From assembly GCF_012516315.1 (NCBI RefSeq), contig NZ_CP051185.1, positions 4,965,363 to 5,029,362 on the forward strand: 64,000 nucleotides of DNA. The letters are read 5' to 3'. Both the position numbers and the translations under genes were made by a program. Under the pieces are notes generated by a model. It did no database searches. It saw nothing but the letters and a program-made list of their open reading frames with translations, and had not been told where the DNA came from. Shown here in pieces: positions 19,160 through 29,223 of the stretch. The stretch comes from Limnospira fusiformis SAG 85.79. Its GTDB lineage: Bacteria; Cyanobacteriota; Cyanobacteriia; Cyanobacteriales; Microcoleaceae. Numbering within the stretch: position 1 is the first letter of the stretch; each line of letters begins with the position of its first letter.

Positions 19160-20356
19160 TTATCTGTATAGTTTATCATCAAATATAGGTAAAGTAAACC
19201 AGAATGTTGCCCCTTCCTTCGGAGTGGCGATCGCCCCGATTTTACCACCGTGGGCGTTGATAATTTGCCGACACAAATATAAACCCAAACCTAACCCTTG
19301 AATATTCCCCACAGTTCGCCCCCGTTTATATAAATCAAAAATCCCCTCTAATTCCTGTTCACTCATACCATTACCATTGTCTTGAACAGTGCATCGGACT
19401 AACTTAACCCGGGTATTTTTAGGGGAGATAACTTCTGTAATCAACTCCGCTGACAGAGTGATGATAATACCAGGAGGATTATATTTAATCGCATTAGATA
19501 ACAGATTATCAAAAACCCTCCATAGCTGATTAGGGTCAGCGTTAACCGAGGGTAAATTTTCCGATATTTGATTATTAATTGCCGCCTGTTCTTTTTGTAA
19601 GATTAGCTCTAATTCCAGGGATAATCTGTTAGTAAAGTGACGCAAATTTAAGGATTGACAATTTAAATGAATCCCCTTTAATTCTATATTGCTGGTTTGC
19701 ACTAGGGAATTAATCAAAGCCAATTGGCGAGTGCAACTGTTAGCCATACGCTTTAAAATTGATGGGGCTACAGGTAATTCATCATAATTTTCTGGTATTT
19801 TTTTGAGGAGATTTTGCAGCACCATTAACATTCCAGTAACCGGATTTCGTAAATCATGGGACATCGCATGAATATAAATTCGCAGGGCAGATTCTATCTT
19901 TTGGCGCTCCCTAATTTCTCGCTCTAATTGCTGATTTTGGGTGATTAATTGCTGTTTTTGTTGACTAATGGTTAATTGAGTTCTCACCCTAGCCAATACT
20001 TCCTGAACATGAAAGGGTTTAGTAATATAATCTACCCCTCCCACATCAAAAGCTAATACCTTATCCATAGTATCACTCAACGCACTCAGAAAAATAATAG
20101 GAATCTCCCGAGTTGTCGGGTCATCTTTTAAATATTTAGCTACCTGATAACCGTCTAATTCTGGCATCATAATATCCAGTAAAATTAAATCAGGTGTTTC
20201 CGCTTCTACAGCCTGTAGCGCCCGCTGACCATTGATAGCCTTACGGACTTTATAGCCCTGTTCTAGCAACATTTGGGAGAGGAGGCGGAGGTTCTCGGGA
20301 ATATCATCAACAATCAAAATATCCGGTTGAAACTCGGAACTAATATCACGACTCAT
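19160..20356 (-). CDS. Response regulator-histidine kinase fusion
   Basis: A 398-residue soluble signalling protein. An N-terminal receiver domain (about residues 10-125) has the phospho-acceptor Asp in LILLDIMMPELDGYQ and the conserved Lys in YITKPFH. A short coiled coil (125-155) follows, then a dimerisation/His domain with AMSHDLRNPVTGM (His near residue 167). The ATPase domain has N, G1 and G2 boxes: NLLSNAIKYN, DNGNGMS and GLGLGLYLC. With the receiver first, it is likely driven by the hybrid kinase encoded 64 bp upstream. No output DNA-binding domain is present. Confidence 0.92.
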   Translation of the reverse strand: MSRDISSEFQPDILIVDDIPENLRLLSQMLLEQGYKVRKAINGQRALQAVEAETPDLILLDIMMPELDGYQVAKYLKDDPTTREIPIIFLSALSDTMDKVLAFDVGGVDYITKPFHVQEVLARVRTQLTISQQKQQLITQNQQLEREIRERQKIESALRIYIHAMSHDLRNPVTGMLMVLQNLLKKIPENYDELPVAPSILKRMANSCTRQLALINSLVQTSNIELKGIHLNCQSLNLRHFTNRLSLELELILQKEQAAINNQISENLPSVNADPNQLWRVFDNLLSNAIKYNPPGIIITLSAELITEVISPKNTRVKLVRCTVQDNGNGMSEQELEGIFDLYKRGRTVGNIQGLGLGLYLCRQIINAHGGKIGAIATPKEGATFWFTLPIFDDKLYR

Positions 20357-20420
20357 ATTCGCAATCCCTATAATAAAACTATTACTATGACCCTAGGGCA
20401 GCATCGGATCTGCTTTCCGA

Positions 20421-23400
20421 TCAAATCAAAGTTTTCGTAACATCATTTATTGTATCTAATCGAAAATTATTTACCAACTCCGTGAGAGTGGCCACTAATT
20501 CCGTTTCCGATTCGGGAATTTCAGTAATTAATTGGAATACCTCCGCATCATCCCCAGAAATTGCCGCCTTATGAAGCCGTTTTAGCCAATCAAAAGACAT
20601 AACCATTAAAGCCTGCGGTGTCAGCGCGCGCAGTGATTGAGAAGAGACGCTAGGGGGGTTAGGTTCCATCAGATAACGGTAGCGCAGACCTAAATGAATT
20701 GCCATTTTTTCCAGTAAATCAGGATTCTGAAAAGGTTTGCGTAGGATATCATCACAGCCAGCATTGATAATATCTACCTCCTGTTCACTTAGGGCGCTGG
20801 CGGTGAGAGCAATTATTTTAACTGTATCACCAAAGGGGCGCGATCGAATTTGGCGGGTCGCCTCATAGCCATCCATAATTGGCATCCGCATATCCATCCA
20901 AATTAGTTGGGGTTTATGACTTTCCCAAGTGGCGATCGCCTCCCGACCATTTTCTGCTTCCAAAACCTCAAATCCTAAAGTTTCTATAATTCTAGCTACC
21001 AATAGTCGATTTTCTGGCACTTCATCCACTACCAAAATCCTGTAATTTTGACCATCAGATTCAATGGCAATTTTCCGGCTACACATAGGAGTAATAATCA
21101 ACGGCTGGACTGTAGCTAAATCTAAGGGAATCTCAAAAATAAATTTACTCCCCACACCCATAGTGCTATCAACTGTAATATCTCCTCCCATCAACTGCAC
21201 AAATTTTCGACTAATTGGCAATCCTAACCCGGTTCCTTCCTGAGAATATTTACCCGTTTCTGTTTGCACAAAAGCATCAAATAAAGCATCGATTTCCTGG
21301 GGGGAAATTCCTGGGCCTGTATCTTCAACTATAAACTGCATCAGTACAGTATTAGAATCTGTATGAGCTTCTTTAGGTGTCGGTAGAGTCTTAGTGTATA
21401 ATGTCACTTCCCCGGCGGTCGTAAATTTAATAGCATTGGCGAGTAAATTGATTAAAACTTGTCGCAGCTTTTTCTCATCACCTAACAGATACCGAGGCAA
21501 ATCTAAGGGGCGATTAATATTTAATACAATATCTTTATGGGCAGCTTTTAACTTAAACATTTCCTCCAGGGTTTCCAGAAGCCTATGCAGGTCAAAATGA
21601 TTCATTTCTAAAGTGATTTTTCCCGCTTCAATTTTGGATAAATCCAGAATATCATTAATGAGTTCTAGGAGGTGTTCACCACTGCGATTAATAATTGCTA
21701 ATTCCTGGGAACCTTCAGCAAATATGGGGTTATCAGACATCAATTGACTAAACCCCAGAATCGCATTAAGGGGGGTTCTTAATTCATGGCTCATATTCGC
21801 TAAAAATGTACTTTTGGCACGGTTCGCAGCATCGGCGGCGCGTCTGGCTTCTTCTAGGGCAATATTTTGGGTAGCTAGTTTCAGTCTTTGTTGTTTTTCT
21901 CGTTCTAATAAATTGGCTTGGGCGAGGGCTATTCCCATTTTAGCAGCTACTGATTCTAAAAGGTCGATTTCTTCATCTGTCCAGGTGCGACTGTTGCTAC
22001 ATTGACTTAGATAAATTGCGCCGTTGGGTTGACTGCGATAGGATGTGCGAATAGCTAAAAGAGATTGGATCTCAAATTGCTGGCAAAACTCTAAGGCTCC
22101 TTGTAGGTTTTTATCTGTGTTAATATTTTCGTGAGTGATGGCGATATCCTGACTAAGAATCCTATCAATATAGGGATAATCTTCGAGGGGATATTCCTGA
22201 TTTAAAATCGGGGGATACTCGCATTTTAAATATTCGGCAACGGCTTTAATTTGGGGTGTGGGGCTAGATAAATAAGTGTAAATCGTACAGCGATCGACTC
22301 CGAAAGTTTGACCAATACGGTTGGCTGCAGTTTGAAAAATTTGCTGGGGATCTAGGCTAGATCTGAGTTCCTCCGTGATTTGTCGCAGCAGTCTTTCCCT
22401 CTCAAATTGGCGGCGGAGAGCTTCTTCCGCTCGACGGCGATCTGTGATATCATTACTGCTAGAAAGTAGACATTCTTGGCTGTTTAAATTAATGATATCT
22501 GCCGAAACTAATCCGCTTCTAATCTCGCCATTTTTAGTTCTAAATTCTAGTTCAAAGTTGCGGACTTGACGATTTTGGGCTATAAGATCTAACATCTCTG
22601 ACCGTTGCTCAGAATATACCCATAGGTTGAGTTCGTCCAGGGTGCGATTGATAATTTCTTCCGCATTGTATCCGGTGACTAGGCAAAAACTTTCATTAAC
22701 TTCTAGGTGAATACCATCATCAAGACGACTAATTGTAATGGGGTGAGGGGCTGCATGAAAGGCTGTCGAAAATTTTTGTTCTGACTCCCTAAGTGCAGCT
22801 TCTGCAGCTTTACGTTCTCGGACTGCGGCTTCGGCAATTTTAACTTTTTGCTCGAGTTGTTGAGTACGTTCGGCAACTTTTTGTTCTAATCTATAGGAGT
22901 ATTCCTGAAGTTGACTATAGGAAAGTTTTAATTGTCCCCGCATTTGTTTAAAAGACCTAGCCAGGGTGCGGAGTTCTTGAGTGCAACTATTTCCAACTTT
23001 CTGATTCCAGTTACCCCTAGATAGGGCGTTAGCCGCTTTTGCTAAATCGATAATGGGGCGAGTAATCCACTCTCCGGTCATCCATCCTATGGCGATCGCT
23101 ACTGCTAAAGCAATCACCGATAATCCCATGGTAAGGCGGGTATTATTTTGGATATTTTGCATAAAATCGGCTTCGGGAATCACCACCACAATCAACCATG
23201 TTAAACCTCGTTCATCCCGAAAAGGTAGCAGTTTTATATATTGAGTTTCACCATTAAATGGGATTTTTCTAAAATAAGAATTATCGATGCGATCAAATCT
23301 ATCAAATTCATCTTTTAAATATTTACTGATTTCTTGAATTAAAGGGTTTGCACTAACTAAAGCAGCCTTTCTAATTATGCGATCGTCTTCCTGTGTAAAC

Positions 23401-24212
23401 AGGGGTTCTGAGGTAGAACTTGCTACTAATAAACCTTCATGATCAATAATAAATGCCTTTCCCATTTCTCCCATATCTAAACTATTCAAAACTTGACCAA
23501 TATAAGACAGACTGATGACAATACTCATGACTCCATCAGCTTCCGTGGAATCAGGGGAAGAAGAAATAATTTGACTAGCACTAATTTGCAGAATTGGGGG
23601 GGGTTCAAACCGGGTATAAATTGGGCTCCAAACAGGTTTATCAGTGCCGATCGCCACCCGATACCAGGGTCGTAGACGAGGATCATAATCGGGATCAATA
23701 TAATCTGGTGGTTGCCTATTAATTGCCTCTAAGCTATTGTAGCGATATAAATCAAAGTTGGTAGATGCCCCAGCAATTCCTACTTGTAATTGACCATCTT
23801 TAGTGCGGGAAGTTGAGCGATATTCTCCCTGTTCATTACCAATAGAAATAATATCAATTGATTCAAAAAACTTGGCTTTTCTCCAGAAATACAATTCCCA
23901 TCCTGATAAATCTTCAATATCTAATAATCCCAAAGCTACCGCATCTTGGATATCCTGACCTACTATAAAAGGAATTTCTAAGTAGTGAGTTATATTTTCT
24001 TCAATGCGATTTACAATTTCGACAATCAACCGATGGGCTAAATCATCAACGGCTTTCTGTCCGTTTTTGAAAGACAGATATCCCACGACACCAACAGTGG
24101 CAAAAATTTGGACTACAAAAGGGATAACTAACAGTCCCCGCAGCGATATTTTAGAGGATATCCCGGTAATTAAGCGACGACGGATAGACCACATTTTGGG
24201 GATACGCATCAT
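20421..24212 (-). CDS. Hybrid sensor histidine kinase (dCache-HAMP-PAS-GAF-HK-REC)
   Basis: A 1263-residue membrane sensor. Order: TM1 about 28-47; periplasmic double-Cache ligand domain about 50-345, including DPRLRPWY; TM2 about 360-382; HAMP 385-440; coiled coil; PAS about 482-600; GAF about 620-775; HisKA with MSHELRTPLNAILGF (about 820); HATPase with NLLANAIKFT and GTGLGLPIS; a receiver with MDMRMPIMDGYEA (about 1060-1180); then a helical tail. The Cache form suggests a small extracellular ligand, identity unknown. It is upstream of, and likely cotranscribed with, the receiver-kinase gene ending at 19160. Two adjacent Met codons (24212, 24209) could both start it. Confidence 0.93.
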   Translation of the reverse strand: MMRIPKMWSIRRRLITGISSKISLRGLLVIPFVVQIFATVGVVGYLSFKNGQKAVDDLAHRLIVEIVNRIEENITHYLEIPFIVGQDIQDAVALGLLDIEDLSGWELYFWRKAKFFESIDIISIGNEQGEYRSTSRTKDGQLQVGIAGASTNFDLYRYNSLEAINRQPPDYIDPDYDPRLRPWYRVAIGTDKPVWSPIYTRFEPPPILQISASQIISSSPDSTEADGVMSIVISLSYIGQVLNSLDMGEMGKAFIIDHEGLLVASSTSEPLFTQEDDRIIRKAALVSANPLIQEISKYLKDEFDRFDRIDNSYFRKIPFNGETQYIKLLPFRDERGLTWLIVVVIPEADFMQNIQNNTRLTMGLSVIALAVAIAIGWMTGEWITRPIIDLAKAANALSRGNWNQKVGNSCTQELRTLARSFKQMRGQLKLSYSQLQEYSYRLEQKVAERTQQLEQKVKIAEAAVRERKAAEAALRESEQKFSTAFHAAPHPITISRLDDGIHLEVNESFCLVTGYNAEEIINRTLDELNLWVYSEQRSEMLDLIAQNRQVRNFELEFRTKNGEIRSGLVSADIINLNSQECLLSSSNDITDRRRAEEALRRQFERERLLRQITEELRSSLDPQQIFQTAANRIGQTFGVDRCTIYTYLSSPTPQIKAVAEYLKCEYPPILNQEYPLEDYPYIDRILSQDIAITHENINTDKNLQGALEFCQQFEIQSLLAIRTSYRSQPNGAIYLSQCSNSRTWTDEEIDLLESVAAKMGIALAQANLLEREKQQRLKLATQNIALEEARRAADAANRAKSTFLANMSHELRTPLNAILGFSQLMSDNPIFAEGSQELAIINRSGEHLLELINDILDLSKIEAGKITLEMNHFDLHRLLETLEEMFKLKAAHKDIVLNINRPLDLPRYLLGDEKKLRQVLINLLANAIKFTTAGEVTLYTKTLPTPKEAHTDSNTVLMQFIVEDTGPGISPQEIDALFDAFVQTETGKYSQEGTGLGLPISRKFVQLMGGDITVDSTMGVGSKFIFEIPLDLATVQPLIITPMCSRKIAIESDGQNYRILVVDEVPENRLLVARIIETLGFEVLEAENGREAIATWESHKPQLIWMDMRMPIMDGYEATRQIRSRPFGDTVKIIALTASALSEQEVDIINAGCDDILRKPFQNPDLLEKMAIHLGLRYRYLMEPNPPSVSSQSLRALTPQALMVMSFDWLKRLHKAAISGDDAEVFQLITEIPESETELVATLTELVNNFRLDTINDVTKTLI

Positions 24213-24242
24213 AGCTAGGTGAGTGATTATATGATATAATAG

Positions 24243-24277
24243 GGGAAGTTGAGAGCTAATTTTAGTCCCAACTTCCC
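24243..24277 (-). terminator. Inverted repeat, candidate terminator
   Basis: A perfect 9-bp stem (GGGAAGTTG / CAACTTCCC) with a 17-base loop lies just downstream of the small Ycf33-like gene. On the minus strand it is followed by CTATTATAT rather than a pure T-run, so termination is plausible but weak. It would separate the small gene from the hybrid kinase. Confidence 0.45.
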
Positions 24278-24302
24278 TATCTATAAACTATCAGGTTTTA
24301 GC

Positions 24303-24506
24303 CTAAACTGCATTCAAGCCTAACATTCCTTTGAGGGTAAAGTAGGTAAATAAGAAGACACTTATCAGTAAACCTAACAGGGCGATCGCTGTCACGGGAC
24401 GGTTTAAAAGAGGTTTGAGACGTTCAAACAGGAAATAAAAAATCCCCAGAGTAAAGGTGATCAGGTAGCGGGGATAGCGGGATACATTCTGAAAAAAGTC
24501 TTGCAT
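24303..24506 (-). CDS. DUF751/Ycf33-like small membrane protein
   Basis: A 67-residue protein with an N-terminal RYPRY segment and two hydrophobic stretches (about residues 14-28 and 40-60), ending LKGMLGLNAV. It closely fits the DUF751 family of cyanobacteria and plastids (Ycf33 in red algal plastids). Its function is unknown; a thylakoid or plasma-membrane location is likely. It lies between the hybrid kinase and the ABC importer operon, on the same strand as both, bounded by inverted repeats on both sides (24243-24277 and 24567-24588), so it is probably its own unit. Confidence 0.82.
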   Translation of the reverse strand: MQDFFQNVSRYPRYLITFTLGIFYFLFERLKPLLNRPVTAIALLGLLISVFLFTYFTLKGMLGLNAV

Positions 24507-24566
24507 AGGTTAATCTAATTAAATGGCTAGGGAGTGACATCAGTATACCATTATAATTAATTAACT

Positions 24567-24588
24567 GGGCAACTGTTGCTAGTTGCCC
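24567..24588 (-). terminator. Inverted repeat downstream of ABC operon
   Basis: A perfect 8-bp stem (GGGCAACT / AGTTGCCC) with a 6-base loop lies 25 bp beyond the stop codon of the ATPase gene. On the minus strand the next bases are AGTTAATTAATTATAA, without a strong T-run. It may be a processing or stability stem or a weak terminator. Confidence 0.5.
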
Positions 24589-24612
24589 CTAGGGATGTCG
24601 TCAAAAATTGGG

Positions 24613-25677
24613 TTAATTTAGGCGATCGCCTGATTCGAGATCAAACCAGTGCATCTGTTTTCGAGATAGGCTTAATTTTACCTGTTCACTTTCCCAAAGT
24701 AGGTCAGCCGGAATCACCGCCCGCAGAGTTTGTTCAGAGCCGTTAATGCGGACACTCAAAAGTTTTTCTTTCCCCAAGTCTTCAATTAAATAGACCTGTC
24801 CTTCAACTAGATCGGCATCGGCTTCTTCTCCTAAAGATACATCCTCTGGACGAATCCCAAAAACCACAGCTTTTGGGGAAGTTTGTAAATAAGGTAAAGT
24901 TAAACCAAACTCTCCTAAAATTGCCTGATTGTCGTGACAGTCTAAGGTTAATAAATTCATTTGAGGACTCCCCACAAATCCGGCTACAAACCGATTAGCC
25001 GGCTGCATATAAATCTCAGTAGGAGAGGCTAACTGCTGCAAATACCCATCATAAAGTACCGCAATTTTACTAGAAAGAGTCATGGCTTCCGTTTGGTCAT
25101 GGGTGACATAAACCACAGGTTTTTGTTGAGATTCAAATAACTGTTTGAGGTCGGCGCGGACTTGTTCCCGCAACAGCGCATCCAAATTACTCAGAGGTTC
25201 ATCTAACAGGAAAACATCAGGGTTACGCACTAGCGATCGGGCTAAAGCCACCCGCTGACGCTGACCCCCCGAAAGTTGTCCGGGTTTACGCTCTAATAGA
25301 TGTTGAATTCCCAAACGGTTCGATACATCATTAACCCGTTTTTCAATTTCTATGCTATCAACTTTCCGCAATTTCAAAGAGGTTGAAATGTTTTCATAAA
25401 CCGTCATGTGAGGATATAACGCATAACTCTGAAATACCATCGCCATATTGCGTTTACCAGGGGGAATATTGGTTAAATCTTCTCCCCCTAAAATTACCTG
25501 ACCCTGGGTGGGTTCATCTAACCCAGCAATCATCCTTAATAGGGTTGATTTCCCACAACCAGAGGGACCCAGAAGAGTGAGAAACTCCCCATCATTAACA
25601 TTAACACTTACATCTTTAACGGGGATGACATTATGAGCGAATTGTTTACGCAGGTTTTTGAGTTCTAATTTAGCCAT
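24613..25677 (-). CDS. Sugar/osmolyte ABC importer ATPase (MalK/UgpC/GgtA type)
   Basis: A 354-residue ATPase for carbohydrate-type importers. Walker A is GPSGCGKSTLL (about residue 37), the ABC signature LSGGQRQRVALARSL (about 135), Walker B VFLLDEPLSNLD (about 154) and the switch His is in YVTHDQTEAM. The C-terminal 110 residues form the regulatory OB/TOBE region, including FGIRPEDVSLG. It is the last gene of the four-gene operon, 36 bp after a permease. In salt-tolerant cyanobacteria the closest known system is the glucosylglycerol/sucrose/trehalose importer Ggt; that assignment is inferred. Confidence 0.93.
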   Translation of the reverse strand: MAKLELKNLRKQFAHNVIPVKDVSVNVNDGEFLTLLGPSGCGKSTLLRMIAGLDEPTQGQVILGGEDLTNIPPGKRNMAMVFQSYALYPHMTVYENISTSLKLRKVDSIEIEKRVNDVSNRLGIQHLLERKPGQLSGGQRQRVALARSLVRNPDVFLLDEPLSNLDALLREQVRADLKQLFESQQKPVVYVTHDQTEAMTLSSKIAVLYDGYLQQLASPTEIYMQPANRFVAGFVGSPQMNLLTLDCHDNQAILGEFGLTLPYLQTSPKAVVFGIRPEDVSLGEEADADLVEGQVYLIEDLGKEKLLSVRINGSEQTLRAVIPADLLWESEQVKLSLSRKQMHWFDLESGDRLN

Positions 25678-25713
25678 GATTTCGATAATTACAGAACAGT
25701 GATTGAGGTGATT

Positions 25714-26586
25714 TTAGCCTTTGACAGCGCCGGCTGTGATTCCTTGAACAATACGACGTTGGAACATTAACACTAAAATAACCAGGGGAATAGTTCCAGT
25801 TACGGTAGCAGCAGCAATAGGACCATAGGGGATTTCAAAAATAGATGCACCTCCAATTTGTGCAACGGCTACCGGAATGGTATACATTTCTTCGCGGCTG
25901 ATAAAGGTGAGAGCAAAAATAAACTCATTCCAGGCGAAAATAAAGGTGAGAATTCCGGTGGTTACTAAAGCAGGTATGGTCATGGGTAGAACTATCTGTA
26001 ACAGCATCCCAACGGTTCCATATCCGTCAATTTTGGCGGAGTCTTCTAGGTCTTTTGGTAGTTGTTGGAAAAAACTTCTCAAGACCAAAATTGTCAGGGG
26101 TAAATTAATGGCAGTGTAGGGGATAATTAGGGCGATGTAGTTGTTACCTAATCCCATAAATTTGACAATTTCCAGCAACCCTAAAAATAGGAGAACATAG
26201 GGAAACAAACTGATAATTAGGACAAAGCCGAGGATCACATTTTCTCCGGGTATTTTTAATCTAGTTAGGGTGTAGGCGGCGGGGGCCCCAACTCCTAAAC
26301 ATAGAAAGGTTGAAATGAGCGAAACTAAAGCACTATTAAACACATAGCGCAGAAAGTGCCAGCCTAAACTTTGATAGTGTTGAAAGGTGAGTTGATCCAG
26401 ACTGGGAAAATAAACATTGGGAATGGTGGAAATAGATTCATTGGTTTTTAAAGAAGTTAGCAACTGCCATAACACGGGCGCTAGACAAAATATGATGGTG
26501 AGAATCACACCTATCCACAGAAAAATCCGACCCCAGTTGATTTGGCTTTTGCTATCAGTTTCTGAGGATTGATTAGCAACGGTCAT
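25714..26586 (-). CDS. Carbohydrate ABC transporter permease (MalG/GgtD type)
   Basis: A 290-residue inner-membrane permease with six predicted helices. The cytoplasmic EAA loop, DSAKIDGYGTVGMLLQIVLP (about residue 190), contacts the ATPase. The C-terminus AGAVKG and the length fit the MalG-type half of sugar importers. It starts 3 bp after the partner permease ends, so the two are translationally coupled. The substrate is probably a compatible solute or disaccharide, judging from the operon type. Confidence 0.92.
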   Translation of the reverse strand: MTVANQSSETDSKSQINWGRIFLWIGVILTIIFCLAPVLWQLLTSLKTNESISTIPNVYFPSLDQLTFQHYQSLGWHFLRYVFNSALVSLISTFLCLGVGAPAAYTLTRLKIPGENVILGFVLIISLFPYVLLFLGLLEIVKFMGLGNNYIALIIPYTAINLPLTILVLRSFFQQLPKDLEDSAKIDGYGTVGMLLQIVLPMTIPALVTTGILTFIFAWNEFIFALTFISREEMYTIPVAVAQIGGASIFEIPYGPIAAATVTGTIPLVILVLMFQRRIVQGITAGAVKG

Positions 26587-26589
26587 TGA

Positions 26590-27507
26590 TTATTTACCTC
26601 CCATAACATTTAAGCGAGTTCTTGATAGGAAAAAGGCAGCGATCGCCACAGCTAAAATCAGCAGTAAAAAGGTGACTACAACTAAGGCAGCACCATAGCC
26701 AAAATCCAGATATCGGCGCACCGTAGCATAGATATAAATAGACACGGTTTCTGTAGCCCCACCGGGTCCCCCGCCAGTCATGACTTGCACCAAGTCAAAA
26801 ATACCAAATGCTTGGGCAAACCGAAACAGTAAAGCAATGATAATTTGAGGCATAACTAAGGGGATGGTAATTTGCCAAAAACTCTGCCACTGGTTAGCGC
26901 CATCAATAGCATGGGCTTCGTATAAATCACTAGAAATCGACTGCAAACCAGCTAGGAGAATAATGGCAATAAAAGGGGTGGTTTTCCACACATCAGCGAT
27001 AATCATAGCTAACATGGCGCGGGTAGGATCGCCTAGCCAAGTAATGGGGCTATCAATGAATCCTAAGCGGGTCAGAATATCATTAACTACCCCATACTGA
27101 TCATTAAAAATCCACGCCCAAGCTAACCCCATCACGGCTGTAGGTAACGCCCAAGGAATTAGGGAAGATGTGCGGACAAAACCTCGCCCAAAAAAGGCTT
27201 GATTTAGCACTAATGCGATGCCCATACCAATCACCAATTCTAAGAAAATAGAGATGATGGTAAAAACGCTAGTATTCCACATGGTTTGCCAAAATCGACC
27301 ATCTCCAATTAGGCGCTGATAGTTGGATAATCCCGCAAAAATTGGTTGTAATTGAGTGCCTAAATTATTGGTAAATAAACTCAACCAAAATGCCCTACCT
27401 ATCGGATAAATAAACACAAAGCCAAGAATTATCAAAGCTGGTGCTATTAAGATCCATCCGGTGAGTTTCTCTTGGCGTTCCATCTGATTGTTAATTCTTT
27501 CATTCAT
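26590..27507 (-). CDS. Carbohydrate ABC transporter permease (MalF/GgtC type)
   Basis: A 305-residue inner-membrane permease with six predicted helices and the EAA loop EAHAIDGANQWQSFWQITIP (about residue 210). The cytoplasmic N-terminus is short, as in UgpA/GgtC-type proteins. It lies 10 bp downstream of the binding-protein gene and 3 bp upstream of the second permease, in the order B-C-D-A. Confidence 0.92.
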   Translation of the reverse strand: MNERINNQMERQEKLTGWILIAPALIILGFVFIYPIGRAFWLSLFTNNLGTQLQPIFAGLSNYQRLIGDGRFWQTMWNTSVFTIISIFLELVIGMGIALVLNQAFFGRGFVRTSSLIPWALPTAVMGLAWAWIFNDQYGVVNDILTRLGFIDSPITWLGDPTRAMLAMIIADVWKTTPFIAIILLAGLQSISSDLYEAHAIDGANQWQSFWQITIPLVMPQIIIALLFRFAQAFGIFDLVQVMTGGGPGGATETVSIYIYATVRRYLDFGYGAALVVVTFLLLILAVAIAAFFLSRTRLNVMGGK

Positions 27508-27517
27508 GATTAATTAG

Positions 27518-28831
27518 TTATCGATTCAACAAGGCGCGGGTTTCATTGGAGGCAGCTTGCATGGCTTGTTCTGGGGTTCTGCTTCCGGTTAGGGCGGCGC
27601 TGAGATACCGTTGCAAAATATCAGAAGCCTGGGCATATTGAGCGATCGGAGGCCTTAAAACTGGGTTCTGCACTACTTCCAATAAGTTGGGAAGATAGGG
27701 AAACTTCTCGACTAATGGCGGGTCATTAAATAGAGATATTCTGGAGGGAACATAACCAGTTTCTAAAAAATATTTGCGCTGAACTTCTGGTTTATTAAAG
27801 AAGTTGATAACCGCCCAGGCTTCGTCTTTATGGCGAGAAGTGGAGGCAATGCCAAATCCCCAACCTCCTAAACAAGCACCACTATTTTTACCGGGGGCGT
27901 GTACCATTGGTTTAATGGCAAAATTTCCGGCTATGTCTGAGTTGGAGGCGAGGGAATAAACATAAGGCCAGTTTCTTAAAAAGGCAGTATTACCACTTTC
28001 AAATAGGCGGCGGGTTTCTTCTTCGGCGTAGGTGGTAACTCCAGGGGGAGAAATGTTTTTGGTAATGGTATCTCGGAGAAATTGCACAGCGGCGATCGCT
28101 TCCGGTTTATCTAACCCGACTTCTTGGGTATCTGGGTCGATCCAAAATCCTCCAGAACCTTCTAAAATTTCGGTAAACATAGCCGATAAACCTTCATATT
28201 GTCTACCTTGCCACAAATAACCCCATTGGGCTAAATCTTCTTCTTGTAGCCTTTGGGATATCTCTATTAATTCATCGAAAGTGTCCGGAGGTTCTGCGCC
28301 AATTTTTTCTAATAAATCAGTCCGATAATACAGCATTCCTCCGTCTGTACGGAAAGGCATTCGGTAAAGTTTATCTTGATAGCGTCCCCCGTCAATATCC
28401 CCTTCTAAATACGCCTGTAACTGTCCTGGAGTCACCCGATTCGATAAATCAGATAACCACCCGGCTGCTGCAAACTTTTGTACCCAAACGATATCCATAT
28501 AAGCGAGATCGTAGGGAGAATCTCCGAGTAAAAAAGCCGAGGTATATAGGTCTTCGACTAAATTGGTGTTATTGGGGCCGCTGATGACTTCTAGGCGGAT
28601 ATTTTCGTGGTTTTCATTAAAGTCTTTAACCAGGGGTTGCCATTGGGCTGCTTCCAAGGCTTGGACTAACACCCTCACGGTTACGGGTTGTTGGCTAAAG
28701 GCGGGAATAATAACGCACAATACCGCTAATAAACTGGCGATCGCTAATCCCAAATTTCGCCAAAATCTCGAATATTTTAGATGAAGTAAGCGGCTATTGA
28801 TTTGACGATTAATTCTGTGTTTCTGTAACAT
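27518..28831 (-). CDS. ABC transporter extracellular solute-binding protein (GgtB type)
   Basis: A family 1 solute-binding protein of about 437 residues. The N-terminus has a basic region and a hydrophobic segment (LGLAIASLLAVLCVIIPAFS), acting as a Sec signal or membrane anchor; no proper lipobox is seen because Leu precedes the Cys. The mature part has the bilobal fold with FNENHENIRLEVISGPN near the start and GGWGFGIASTSRHKDEAW near the hinge. A TTG at 28864 would add 11 residues; I chose ATG at 28831 as the likelier start. It is the first gene of the importer operon. Confidence 0.9.
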   Translation of the reverse strand: MLQKHRINRQINSRLLHLKYSRFWRNLGLAIASLLAVLCVIIPAFSQQPVTVRVLVQALEAAQWQPLVKDFNENHENIRLEVISGPNNTNLVEDLYTSAFLLGDSPYDLAYMDIVWVQKFAAAGWLSDLSNRVTPGQLQAYLEGDIDGGRYQDKLYRMPFRTDGGMLYYRTDLLEKIGAEPPDTFDELIEISQRLQEEDLAQWGYLWQGRQYEGLSAMFTEILEGSGGFWIDPDTQEVGLDKPEAIAAVQFLRDTITKNISPPGVTTYAEEETRRLFESGNTAFLRNWPYVYSLASNSDIAGNFAIKPMVHAPGKNSGACLGGWGFGIASTSRHKDEAWAVINFFNKPEVQRKYFLETGYVPSRISLFNDPPLVEKFPYLPNLLEVVQNPVLRPPIAQYAQASDILQRYLSAALTGSRTPEQAMQAASNETRALLNR

Positions 28832-29223
28832 TACTAAATTTTTGCAATTGACAACCGGAAACAATCCCTATATCTGGAGATAGACCTGATTTACCCTGGT
28901 ATCAAATGCAGGTTAGAGTTCACTTGGGTTATGATTATACAAATTTTTGAGGATTATGGCAAGGCAACTTTAGATTACTTAATATTTAGGGGGTGGCCAT
29001 CGGAAAATTTCTGTATAATCTGACACACATCAGATTGATTGATGCTATTAATCTTTAAGGTAAGATAATATCACCTAATTAAAAAATATTTTTAGCCATT
29101 AATTATCATCTGGCGATCGCTGACCCAACCACTAGAATAAAAATTAGATTGACTTATAGACACGAGGCTAGTAAAATCTTCTGAAGATTAATTAATCAGA
29201 CCTTGATAATTTAGGAAAGACCA
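28832..29223. promoter_or_regulatory. Divergent regulatory region between importer operon and serS
   Basis: This 392-bp AT-rich gap lies between the importer operon (minus) and serS (plus). It contains a perfect 7-bp inverted repeat at 29017-29036 (AATCTGA / TCAGATT, spacer CACACA), which overlaps a TATAAT hexamer at 29014-29019. That arrangement looks like an operator over a -10 box, but no good -35 box is visible. No ORF is evident. Confidence 0.5.
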
